Shown piece by piece: positions 52,759-59,646 of a stretch of DNA of 59,646 nucleotides. The notes beneath the pieces are model-generated. The model did no database searches, was not told the origin of the DNA, and worked only from the letters and a program-made list of their open reading frames with translations. This DNA comes from an uncultured Acidobacteriia bacterium. GTDB taxonomy: Bacteria; Acidobacteriota; Terriglobia; Bryobacterales; Bryobacteraceae. A program made the translations under genes and the position numbers. The stretch's first letter is position 1. Every line of letters starts with the position of its first letter. Location: the NCBI GenBank assembly GCA_903925975.1, contig CAIYHG010000169.1, positions 1 to 59,646 of the forward strand, read 5' to 3'.

Positions 52759-53811
52759 ATGCGCGTTGCTATTGAAGCGGCATCGCTGGGACTCTCGAGC
52801 GGCGGGTTGGCGCGCTACACCGCCGAACTGAGTCTCGCGCTGGCCCGGCGCTTCCCCGAAGACGAGTATCTGCTTCTCTCAAACCGGCCGTTTTCCATGC
52901 CGGGCGGAGCGCCGCCGAATCTGAAGCGCGGCGGCGGCCCCCGCAATGCGATCGAGCGCCGCTGGTGGCTTTGGGGCATCGCGCGGGAATTGGAGCGGCT
53001 GGAAGCGGACGTGATCCACGGTCCCGATTTTTCCGTACCGTACATTCCCAAGCGCCCCAGCGTGCTCACGCTGCACGATCTCTCGCCCTGGATGGACCCC
53101 GGCTGGCATTCGAGCGCGCACCGCATTGCGCGCCGCACCCCGGTGCTGCTGGAATTGGGAGTGGCCACGATGATCATTACTCCCAGTGAGACCGTCCGCA
53201 AGCAGGCCATCGAGCGCTTCCGGTTGCAGCCGGAGCGAGTGGCGACCGTGCCGGAAGCCGCTGCTCCGTGGCTGGCCCCGGTGGAGATGGCGAGTGCGGA
53301 ACCGTATTTCCTGTTCGTGGGAACCGTCGAGCCCCGCAAGAATCTGCCCGCGCTCGTGGAGGCGTGGCGCGAGACGCGCCGCCGCCACCCCGTGGACCTG
53401 GTGATCGCCGGCCGGCGACGCGCCGATGGTCCGCCGCTCGAAGCGGAACCCGGTTTGCGCGTGTTGGGAGAAGTGCGGGATGAAGCGCTGGCGGGCTTGT
53501 ACTCTGGCGCGCTGGCCCTGGTCTACCCCTCGCTCTACGAGGGGTTCGGCCTGCCCGTGCTTGAAGCCATGCAGTGCGGCGCTCCCGTGATTACATCCCG
53601 CGCGCTGGCCGAGACCGGAGGCGACGCCGCCGTTTACGCCGACGGCGCCCGCGAGCTAACGCAAGCCATGAGCCGCGTCGTGGAAGATTCTGAGTTGCGG
53701 GCCTGCCTGAGCCGGCAGTCGCTCGCCCGCGCCCGGGAGTTTTCCTGGGATTCGGCCGCGCGCCTCACGCACGAGGTATATCGGGAGGCGAGCAAGCGCT
53801 TTGCCGGCTGA
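52759..53811 (+). CDS. Glycosyltransferase family 4
   Basis: 350 residues from the ATG at 52759, chosen because homology begins MRVAIEAASLGLSSGGLARYT. The GT-B C-domain has FLFVGTVEPRKNLPALVEAW and the donor-site motif YPSLYEGFGLPVLEAMQCGAPVI with the E-x7-E glutamates. Donor and acceptor are unknown, but the neighbours suggest a deoxysugar-containing surface glycan. Its stop overlaps the next glycosyltransferase gene by 11 bases. Confidence 0.9.
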   Translation: MRVAIEAASLGLSSGGLARYTAELSLALARRFPEDEYLLLSNRPFSMPGGAPPNLKRGGGPRNAIERRWWLWGIARELERLEADVIHGPDFSVPYIPKRPSVLTLHDLSPWMDPGWHSSAHRIARRTPVLLELGVATMIITPSETVRKQAIERFRLQPERVATVPEAAAPWLAPVEMASAEPYFLFVGTVEPRKNLPALVEAWRETRRRHPVDLVIAGRRRADGPPLEAEPGLRVLGEVRDEALAGLYSGALALVYPSLYEGFGLPVLEAMQCGAPVITSRALAETGGDAAVYADGARELTQAMSRVVEDSELRACLSRQSLARAREFSWDSAARLTHEVYREASKRFAG

Positions 53812-54985
53812 CACCCGCCCTGCCGCGCTGATGGTGTGCGCGGAAACACCGTACCCGATGGAAGGCGGCGGAAGCATCCGCGCCGCGTCGCTGCTGCACT
53901 ACCTTGCGCGGACCCGCGACGTCGATCTGATTGTCTTCCGCCAGCCCGGCGAGCCCGATCCGCAAACCCGGATTCCACCGGGGCTGGTCCGCAGCGTGCG
54001 CTCCATCGAACTGCCTTATCACGGACGGGGAACGCTGGCGCGCGCGTGCCGCAACGCCGCGCGCTTGGTGCGTCGAGCCGCGCCGCTGGTGGATCGTTTC
54101 TCTGGTTTCGAACTTGAGTTAGCGCGCGCTATCGGCGGCCGCAAGTACGAACTAGGCGTTGTCGAGCATCTGTGGTGCGCGGGCTATTGGCCGCAAGTCT
54201 CGGCCGCGTGCGGAACGACGGCGCTCGATCTGCACAATATCGAATCCGCCTTGCACGCCAGCTACGCGCGCATGGAGACCGGCGCCACCGCAATCGCTCA
54301 TCGTCTCTATTCCCGCTTCGCTTTGCGGCTGGAACGGGCGCTGTTGCCGCGCTACTCGGTAGTGCTCGCGGCTTCCGGCGCCGATGCCGATCGCATCCAT
54401 AGCATCGCGCCCGGCGCCAGGGCGCTCGTATATCCCAACGCAATCCCGCAAACGCCCGCGCCGCCGCGCGCGGAACAGAACGCGGTTGTTTTCTCCGGGA
54501 ACATGGAATATTTGCCCAACGTTTCCGCGGCGCGGTTCTTCCGCAACGAAGTATGGCCCAAACTGCGTGATGGTTGGCCCTCGCTGGTCTGGCAGGTATT
54601 GGGGAAGAACCCGAACGGCGTATCCAAGTACACCAGCGGCGACGCGAGGATCCATGTGATCGGCCCGGTCACGGACGCTATCGCCGAACTGGCGCGCGCA
54701 AAGGTGGCCGTTGTACCGTTGCTGGCTGGCAGCGGCACGCGGCTGAAGATCCTGGAGGCGTGGGCGGCGGCGACACCCGTAGTATCCACGCGCATCGGCG
54801 CCGAGGGCCTCCCGGTTCGCGATGGGGAGCACCTGCTGCTGGCGGATTCGGCCGCGGAGTTCGCTTCCTCGGTCTCCCGGCTGCTGGCGGACCCGGCGCT
54901 GCGGGAATCGCTCGGCGCCGCCGGCCGGAGACTTGTGGAACGCGAGTTCTTCTGGGAAGCTGCTTGGAAATCGCTCAACTTCTGA
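53801..54985 (+). CDS. Glycosyltransferase (GT4-like)
   Basis: 394 residues, apparently from a TTG at 53801 that overlaps the previous gene; the next in-frame ATG (53831, MVCAETPYPMEGG) also fits and may be the true start. The C-domain shows VFSGNMEYLPNVSAARFF, VIGPVTDAIAELARAKVAVVPLLAGSGTRLKILEAWAAATPVVST, characteristic of GT4 enzymes of the sugar-transferase/PEP-CTERM associated type. The specificity is unknown. An inverted repeat lies between this gene and the next. Confidence 0.88.
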   Translation: MPADTRPAALMVCAETPYPMEGGGSIRAASLLHYLARTRDVDLIVFRQPGEPDPQTRIPPGLVRSVRSIELPYHGRGTLARACRNAARLVRRAAPLVDRFSGFELELARAIGGRKYELGVVEHLWCAGYWPQVSAACGTTALDLHNIESALHASYARMETGATAIAHRLYSRFALRLERALLPRYSVVLAASGADADRIHSIAPGARALVYPNAIPQTPAPPRAEQNAVVFSGNMEYLPNVSAARFFRNEVWPKLRDGWPSLVWQVLGKNPNGVSKYTSGDARIHVIGPVTDAIAELARAKVAVVPLLAGSGTRLKILEAWAAATPVVSTRIGAEGLPVRDGEHLLLADSAAEFASSVSRLLADPALRESLGAAGRRLVEREFFWEAAWKSLNF

Positions 54986-54999
54986 TGGCGCAAGTATTT

Positions 55000-55039
55000 G
55001 TACCAGTACGCCGCAGCGGCGCGTCGGCTATACTGGTAC
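55000..55039. promoter_or_regulatory. Inverted repeat before the third glycosyltransferase gene
   Basis: GTACCAGTA (55000-55008) and TACTGGTAC (55031-55039) are perfect 9-bp arms 22 bp apart. The right arm overlaps a TATACT hexamer (55029-55034) 11 bp before the ATG at 55046. It could be an operator on an internal promoter or an RNA stem around the start. Confidence 0.4.
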
Positions 55040-55045
55040 CAGTTC

Positions 55046-56206
55046 ATGCGCTTCGCCGTTGATGCCCACGCGATAGGGCGCCACCTCACCGGAAATGAAG
55101 TTTATGTTCGCAACCTCCTCAAGGCTCTGGCGGCGGAAGAGCACGATTGCGACTACATCGCGTATGTCTCATCGGAAGAAGCAAGTAGCCAGGTTCCGGC
55201 GGGCATTCGCAGCCGCCTGGTAGCGGCTAATCCGTTCCGGCGCCTGGGATGGGACCTCGCGGCCCGCGTAAGAGAGGATCGGCCCGATCTTCTACACGTA
55301 CAGTACACGGCCCCGCTGGGTTGCCCCGTACCAATCGTGGCCAGCGTTCACGATGTCAGCTTCCTGGAGCACCCCGAGTACCTGACTCCCGCCCGCGCAC
55401 GCCAGTTGCGATGGACCGTGCGCGCTACGGTGCGGCGTGCGGCCGCCGTGCTCACCGGTTGCGAGTTTTCCAAGCAATCGATCTTGAACGCGTATCCGGA
55501 ACTGGAGCCGGAAAGCGTAGTAGTAGTGCCCTACGCGGCGGCGCCGGAGTTTCGCCCGATATCGCCGGAAGCCGCCAAGGTCGAGACGCTGAAGCGTTTC
55601 TCCATTCAAGCCCCGTTTGTTCTGTCGGTCGGGGATATTCAGCCTCGCAAGAACCCAATCGGCCTGATTCAGGCTTTTGCCCGTCTCGTCCGCGCGCATC
55701 CGCGTTTGAAACACGAACTCGCGTTTGCGGGCAAGGACACGTGGTTCTCAGGGCGCGTGCGCGAAGCTGCGCGGGAATCGGGCGTTGCCGACCGGATTCG
55801 CTTCCTCGGTTTCGTCACCGATGAGGACCTGCTGTACCTCTACAACTCGGCCGACGTGTTTGCGTTCCCGTCGCTGTACGAAGGCTTCGGCATTCCGCCC
55901 CTGGAGGCGATGGCCTGCGGCAGGGCTGTGGTCTGTTCCAAGGTTTCGGCGGTGCCCGAGGTGGTTGACGGCGCAGCCATCGTTTTCGACCCCCACTCCC
56001 CCGACGAAGTGGCGCGGGCGCTCGCCGATGTATTACTCGACTCGGAACTGCGCGGCCGCATGGAGCGCCTCGGCCTCAGGCGCGCGGCCCACTTCAATTG
56101 GCGCGAAACCGCGCGGCGCACCCTGGAAGTCTACCAGGCTGTAGCGGAACGGCGCCTGAGAAGCGCGTCCCTGCCCGCTGGATCGCGGCCCATGGTCCAC
56201 CGATGA
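55046..56206 (+). CDS. Glycosyltransferase family 4
   Basis: 386 residues from the ATG at 55046 (MRFAVDAHAIGRHLTGNEVY). GT-B architecture with VLSVGDIQPRKNPIGLIQAFARLV, FLGFVTDEDLLYLYNSADVFAFPSLYEGFGIPPLEAMACGRAVV. This resembles mannosyl/rhamnosyl transferases of bacterial polysaccharide loci. An upstream extension to 54998 would run through the inverted repeat and is not used. Confidence 0.9.
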   Translation: MRFAVDAHAIGRHLTGNEVYVRNLLKALAAEEHDCDYIAYVSSEEASSQVPAGIRSRLVAANPFRRLGWDLAARVREDRPDLLHVQYTAPLGCPVPIVASVHDVSFLEHPEYLTPARARQLRWTVRATVRRAAAVLTGCEFSKQSILNAYPELEPESVVVVPYAAAPEFRPISPEAAKVETLKRFSIQAPFVLSVGDIQPRKNPIGLIQAFARLVRAHPRLKHELAFAGKDTWFSGRVREAARESGVADRIRFLGFVTDEDLLYLYNSADVFAFPSLYEGFGIPPLEAMACGRAVVCSKVSAVPEVVDGAAIVFDPHSPDEVARALADVLLDSELRGRMERLGLRRAAHFNWRETARRTLEVYQAVAERRLRSASLPAGSRPMVHR

Positions 56207-56243
56207 ACCGATCGGCCGCTTCCCCGGTTCCGGCGATCTGAAT

Positions 56244-58208
56244 ATGAGAGTGGCGTTCTTCTCCCCGCTGCCCCCCGAGCGGAGCGGGATTGCGGATTAT
56301 TCCGCGGCGCTGCTTGGTCCCCTGCGGGCGCTGGCGGAAATCGACGTGATTGCGTCCGCCGAGGCCGGCGCGCGGCCTTCCGATATCGCCCTCTATCAAA
56401 TCGGCAACAACAGGCATCACGCATTCGTCTATGAAGCGGCGTTGCGGCAGCCCGGCGTTATCGTTCTGCACGAAGCCAACCTCCATCACCTGATCGCGGA
56501 CCTCACCATCCGCCGCGCGGATTGGGACGCTTACGTTACCGAGTGCGAATACAGCGGCGGCCCCGAGGCGCGGGCGTACGCCGAACGCGTGCGACGCCTC
56601 GAAACTGGACCTGACTACGAAGGCGTCACCATGCTGCGCCGCCTTCTCGAATCGGCGCTCGGCGTGATCGTTCACAGCCACTACGTGGAGGCCAAGGTGC
56701 GAGCCGCGGGTTATGGCGGACCCGTCGCCGTCATCCCGCACGGCGCCAACGCCGCGGTCCCCGCGCGCAATGAGTACCGCCACAAGCTCGGGCTGGACGA
56801 GATCGTTCCGTTGGTCGGAATCTTCGGCTTCTTGAAGCCGTATAAGCGCATTCACGAGTGCCTTCGCGCGTTCCGCCGCCTGGTGCGCGTCGCGCCCACA
56901 GCGCGCATGATCCTCTGCGGCGAACCGCATCCCGATCTGCCGCTCGAAGCTGCCATTCAGGCGTTGCATCTCTCCGCGCACGTGCGAGTGCTCGGCTTCG
57001 TGCCGTCCGCCGATTTTGAAGGTTATCTGGGAGCTTGCGATGCCGTGCTGAACCTCCGGTTTCCCACCGTCGGCGAAACTTCGGGCACGCTCTTGCGCGC
57101 CATGGGCCTCGGAAAGCCGGTGGTGGTATCGGATATCGGCGCGTTCGGCGAGTTTCCAGACGATGCCTGTCTCAAGGCGCCGGTAGGCCCCGGCGAGGAA
57201 GATGCCATTTTTGAGTACCTCGACCTGCTGGCTTCGCGCCCCGAGGCAGCACAGGCCATCGGCGCGCGCGCCCGGGAATGCGTTGTGCGAGAGTGCTCGT
57301 GGGAACTGGCCGCCCGGCGCTACACCGCTTTTCTCGAAGCCGTGGCAAATGGCCGGGAATGGCAGCCGGAACCGGCGCCGGCTCCCGAAGCGCCGCCCGC
57401 CGTCGCTCCTGAGCGGACATCGGAGCTTTCCGCCTATCTCCGGACTTGGGCCGCGGACGAGAGTTCGCGGCAATATCTGGAAACGCATGCGACGCGTCTG
57501 GTGAAGACGCTCGAACTGATTCCGCCGGGCAGCCCCGGCGACCGCATCCTGGAGATGGGCGCATATCTGCAACTCACGCCCGCGCTCACGTCTAAGTTGG
57601 GTTATGGATCGGTTCGCGGCTGCTACTACGGGCCGGCGGGCCGCACCGATCTGCGCACGGCAGTTTCCGCCGAAGGCGAGCGCTTCGCCTGCGAGATCGA
57701 TCACTTCGATGCTTCGGCTGACCGGTTTCCCTACCCCGACGGGCATTTCCGCACAGTGCTTTGCTGCGAGTTGATCGAACACCTGAGCGAAGACCCGATG
57801 CACATGATGAGCGAGGTGAACCGCATCCTGGCGCCCGGCGGCTACATTCTGCTGACCACACCGAACGCCGCCAGTTTGCGCGCCATCGCCGCCGTGCTTC
57901 AGGGCTATCATCCCGGCTTCTTTCCCGCCTATCTCCGCCCGCCGGATTCGGGCGGAGCGCTGGAGGCGCGCCACAACCGCGAGTATACGGCGCGCGAAAT
58001 CGGCATGCTGCTGGCGGATTCCGGGTTCGAAACCGTGCGACTCGAGACCGGAGAGTTTCGCGACGCCCCGCACCCCGAGCACGCCTGGGTGAAGCATCTG
58101 CTGGAGCGCTATCGTCTGGATATGGAACTGCGCGGGGATGGCATCTACGCCCTCGGGCGGAAGACCGGGCCGGTCAAGACGCGCCGCCCCGTATGGCTGT
58201 ACTCATGA
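56244..58208 (+). CDS. Glycosyltransferase-methyltransferase fusion
   Basis: 654 residues. Residues 1 to about 370 are a GT4 enzyme (MRVAFFSPLPPERSGIADYS, VGIFGFLKPYKRIHECLRAFRRL, FPTVGETSGTLLRAMGLGKPVVVSDIGAF). A Pro/Ala-rich linker (about 375-395) leads to a SAM methyltransferase (about 395-640) with RILEMGAYLQ, FPYPDGHFRTVLCCELIEHLSEDPMHMM, and LAPGGYILLTTPN. One chain may thus add a sugar and methylate it, a way to cap chains. Its stop overlaps the permease start (ATGA). Confidence 0.9.
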   Translation: MRVAFFSPLPPERSGIADYSAALLGPLRALAEIDVIASAEAGARPSDIALYQIGNNRHHAFVYEAALRQPGVIVLHEANLHHLIADLTIRRADWDAYVTECEYSGGPEARAYAERVRRLETGPDYEGVTMLRRLLESALGVIVHSHYVEAKVRAAGYGGPVAVIPHGANAAVPARNEYRHKLGLDEIVPLVGIFGFLKPYKRIHECLRAFRRLVRVAPTARMILCGEPHPDLPLEAAIQALHLSAHVRVLGFVPSADFEGYLGACDAVLNLRFPTVGETSGTLLRAMGLGKPVVVSDIGAFGEFPDDACLKAPVGPGEEDAIFEYLDLLASRPEAAQAIGARARECVVRECSWELAARRYTAFLEAVANGREWQPEPAPAPEAPPAVAPERTSELSAYLRTWAADESSRQYLETHATRLVKTLELIPPGSPGDRILEMGAYLQLTPALTSKLGYGSVRGCYYGPAGRTDLRTAVSAEGERFACEIDHFDASADRFPYPDGHFRTVLCCELIEHLSEDPMHMMSEVNRILAPGGYILLTTPNAASLRAIAAVLQGYHPGFFPAYLRPPDSGGALEARHNREYTAREIGMLLADSGFETVRLETGEFRDAPHPEHAWVKHLLERYRLDMELRGDGIYALGRKTGPVKTRRPVWLYS

Positions 58209-59443
58209 ACATCGCGTTTCTCCAGCCCGATGCCCACGCCCTTCCCAATTCGAGGACCGTATCCCTCAAGGTCGTAGTCCGCAACGGGAGCGGCGAAGCG
58301 TGGCGCGCCGCCGATGGTTTCGCCATCGCCTACCAGGTGTTCGACGCAGGAACTGCGGCGTTGATCGAAGATGGCTCTCGCGCGCACCCGGCCCGGGAAG
58401 TTGCGCCCGGCGAGACCATGCCCGTGTCTTTCGGGATCGCGCTGCCCGAAGACGACGGCAGTTACCAGATCTTTGTTTCGGCCATGCGCGAAGGCGCTTA
58501 CTGGCACTACGACCGCGGGTGGCCTTTCCTGCTGCTTCAAGCCGTGGTCCGCAACCGCCAGGTGGAAGTGAAAGGCACGAGGGTTGTCACCAAGTCCCAA
58601 CTGCGGTTGCGCCGGTTGGTGAGTTCAATCCCTCGCGCCCTATGGCTTCCCGTCACGACGATTTGGCGGAATCGATCGGTGATCGGCGCCATGGTGCGGC
58701 GCGACATCCAGGCTCGCTACCGCGGCTCGGTCGGCGGCGCCGTTTGGACGCTGCTGCAGCCACTGCTCCTCATCCTGGTTTACTTCTTCGTGTTCGGGCT
58801 GGTACTCCAGGCGCGCTTCGAGGGCTCCCCCGGGCGCTCCGGTTTTGCGCTCTATTTCGTGGCCGGCGTGCTGCCCTGGCTGGCCTTCAGCGAAGCCGTC
58901 GGGCGCGCCCCATCGGTGATTGCCGAGCACCGCAACTTCGTGAAGAAGCTGGTTTTCGCGGTGGAGACCCTGCCCGTCAACCTGGTGATCTCCGGGCTCA
59001 TCGGGGAAGTCTTCGCGCTGATCGTTCTGTGCGCGTGCCTGCTGGGCATTCGCGGAGCAATCCCCGCTTCGGCGCTCTGGCTCCCGGCTCTGATCGTTCC
59101 GCAGCTTCTGCTAACGGCCGGCATGTGCTGGCTTCTGGCGGCCCTGGGAGTATTCGCCCGCGACCTGGGACAAGTCACCGCTCTGCTCCTCACTGTCTGG
59201 TTCTTCGTGACGCCTATCTGCTATCCGGAGACACTGCTCGGGAAGCTACCGCATTCTGCTACGCTATTGCTTTCCAAGAACCCGATTTACGTTTTGGTCC
59301 GAGGATACCGCGCGGTTCTCTTGGAAGGACAGGCGCCCGCGTTTGGCCCGCTTTGGAAGCTGTGGGCGGCATCGGCTGTGGTTTTCGTCCTTGGGCACGC
59401 CTGTTTTCATAAACTCCGAAAGTCCTTTGCGGACGTGATTTAG
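58205..59443 (+). CDS. ABC-2 polysaccharide exporter permease with N-terminal Ig-like domain
   Basis: 412 residues from the ATG at 58205, overlapping the previous stop by four bases. Residues of about 150-412 are a Wzm-type permease with RRDIQARYRGSVGGAVWTLLQPLLLILVYFFVFG and about six membrane helices, ending in the FVTPICYPETLLG segment and KNPIYVLVRGYRAVLL. Residues 1 to about 118 are a beta-sandwich-like domain (TVSLKVVVRNGSGEAWRAADGFAIAYQVFD, VAPGETMPVSF, DDGSYQIFVSAMREGAYWHYDRGW) similar to glycan-binding domains normally found on the ATPase partner Wzt. No ATPase follows in the window. Confidence 0.88.
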   Translation: MNIAFLQPDAHALPNSRTVSLKVVVRNGSGEAWRAADGFAIAYQVFDAGTAALIEDGSRAHPAREVAPGETMPVSFGIALPEDDGSYQIFVSAMREGAYWHYDRGWPFLLLQAVVRNRQVEVKGTRVVTKSQLRLRRLVSSIPRALWLPVTTIWRNRSVIGAMVRRDIQARYRGSVGGAVWTLLQPLLLILVYFFVFGLVLQARFEGSPGRSGFALYFVAGVLPWLAFSEAVGRAPSVIAEHRNFVKKLVFAVETLPVNLVISGLIGEVFALIVLCACLLGIRGAIPASALWLPALIVPQLLLTAGMCWLLAALGVFARDLGQVTALLLTVWFFVTPICYPETLLGKLPHSATLLLSKNPIYVLVRGYRAVLLEGQAPAFGPLWKLWAASAVVFVLGHACFHKLRKSFADVI

Positions 59444-59496
59444 CAGGACTACTTTGCGAATGTGCGCCGGGAAACGCTTGGGCGCGATGAAGATCA

Positions 59497-59646
59497 ATGA
59501 GAGGTTTGCTCCACAAATTTAGCGTCGCCCTGCTCGCGCTCGGGCCCTGGGGGATCTTCGCCCTCTCCGTGGTCGATTCGATCGGCCTCCCCTTGCCCGC
59601 CGCGCTGGACGTCCTGTTGATCGGCGTAGGAGCCGCCAGCGTGAAG
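59497..59646 (+). CDS. VTT/DedA-like (YqaA-type) membrane protein, partial
   Basis: The frame from ATG 59497 is open for 50 codons to the window edge. It shows LLALGPWGIFALSVVDSIGLPLPAALDVLLI, the characteristic first helix and re-entrant loop of VTT-domain (SNARE-associated/YqaA) proteins, which include phospholipid flippases. AGATCA precedes the ATG. Only the N-terminal quarter is seen. Confidence 0.7.
   Translation, partial: MRGLLHKFSVALLALGPWGIFALSVVDSIGLPLPAALDVLLIGVGAASVK

Noticed and set aside
56094..58097. 667-codon open frame on the minus strand
   Set aside because: Antisense to the glycosyltransferase-methyltransferase fusion, which has clear motifs; the antisense translation shows none.

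Overview
The window is a GC-rich bacterial chromosome segment, most likely from an acidobacterium of the Solibacter/Bryobacter type. That placement is an inference. It rests on a giant Oar-like outer-membrane receptor with an N-terminal carboxypeptidase-regulatory domain, a one-component regulator combining an XRE helix-turn-helix with a molybdate-type binding domain, a FucP-like sugar permease beside a GH3 enzyme and an esterase, and many short palindromic intergenic repeats. No rRNA, tRNA, CRISPR array, intact transposase or phage gene was seen.

Layout. 0-6.5 kb: a YheT-type hydrolase (cut by the window edge), an exported thioredoxin-like protein, a CusF-like copper lipoprotein, an NfrB-like glycosyltransferase, a GNAT protein, and a copper chaperone overlapping a CopA ATPase. 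6.6-12.4 kb: an Oar/TonB receptor divergent from its probable XRE-PBP regulator, then an orphan radical-SAM sulfatase-maturase-like enzyme. 12.6-15.7 kb: small stress-type genes, including a homologue of the cyanobacterial fluorescence recovery protein, an SPFH protein, a ribbon-helix-helix protein and a DUF3592 protein. 15.7-21.1 kb: sugar permease, GH3 glycosidase and CE1-like esterase.

21.6-29.4 kb is the most striking block. It is a tightly packed operon: a membrane-anchored GcvH-like protein, a four-cluster ferredoxin, an NrfD-type quinone subunit, a histidine kinase with c-haem motifs in its sensor domain, a sigma54-dependent NtrC-type regulator, an archaemetzincin and a UbiD decarboxylase. 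A -24/-12 promoter and an upstream palindrome precede it, so the operon appears to encode its own haem-sensing regulatory loop. UbiD seems to start at a rare ATT codon.

29.4-34 kb is a repeat-rich accessory region with a solitary PD-(D/E)XK nuclease-like gene and a SAM methyltransferase. 34-39.9 kb is a minus-strand operon: STAS protein, RsbU-type phosphatase, NAD(P)HX repair enzyme, TsaE, enoyl-ACP-reductase-like SDR and a DinB-fold protein. 40-50 kb holds a small membrane protein, an OsmC protein, a truncated Ada-like methyltransferase, three histidine-utilisation enzymes (HutU, fused FtcD, HutI), PolA without the proofreading motif, a DUF4159 protein and a cupin. 50.3 kb to the end is a surface-polysaccharide locus: RmlA, RmlC, RmlB, three glycosyltransferases, a glycosyltransferase-methyltransferase fusion and an ABC-2 permease with an extra N-terminal Ig-like domain, followed by a truncated VTT/DedA-like gene.

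Tandem-hairpin repeats with a CCCAC/GCCAC-type tail recur between genes across the window.
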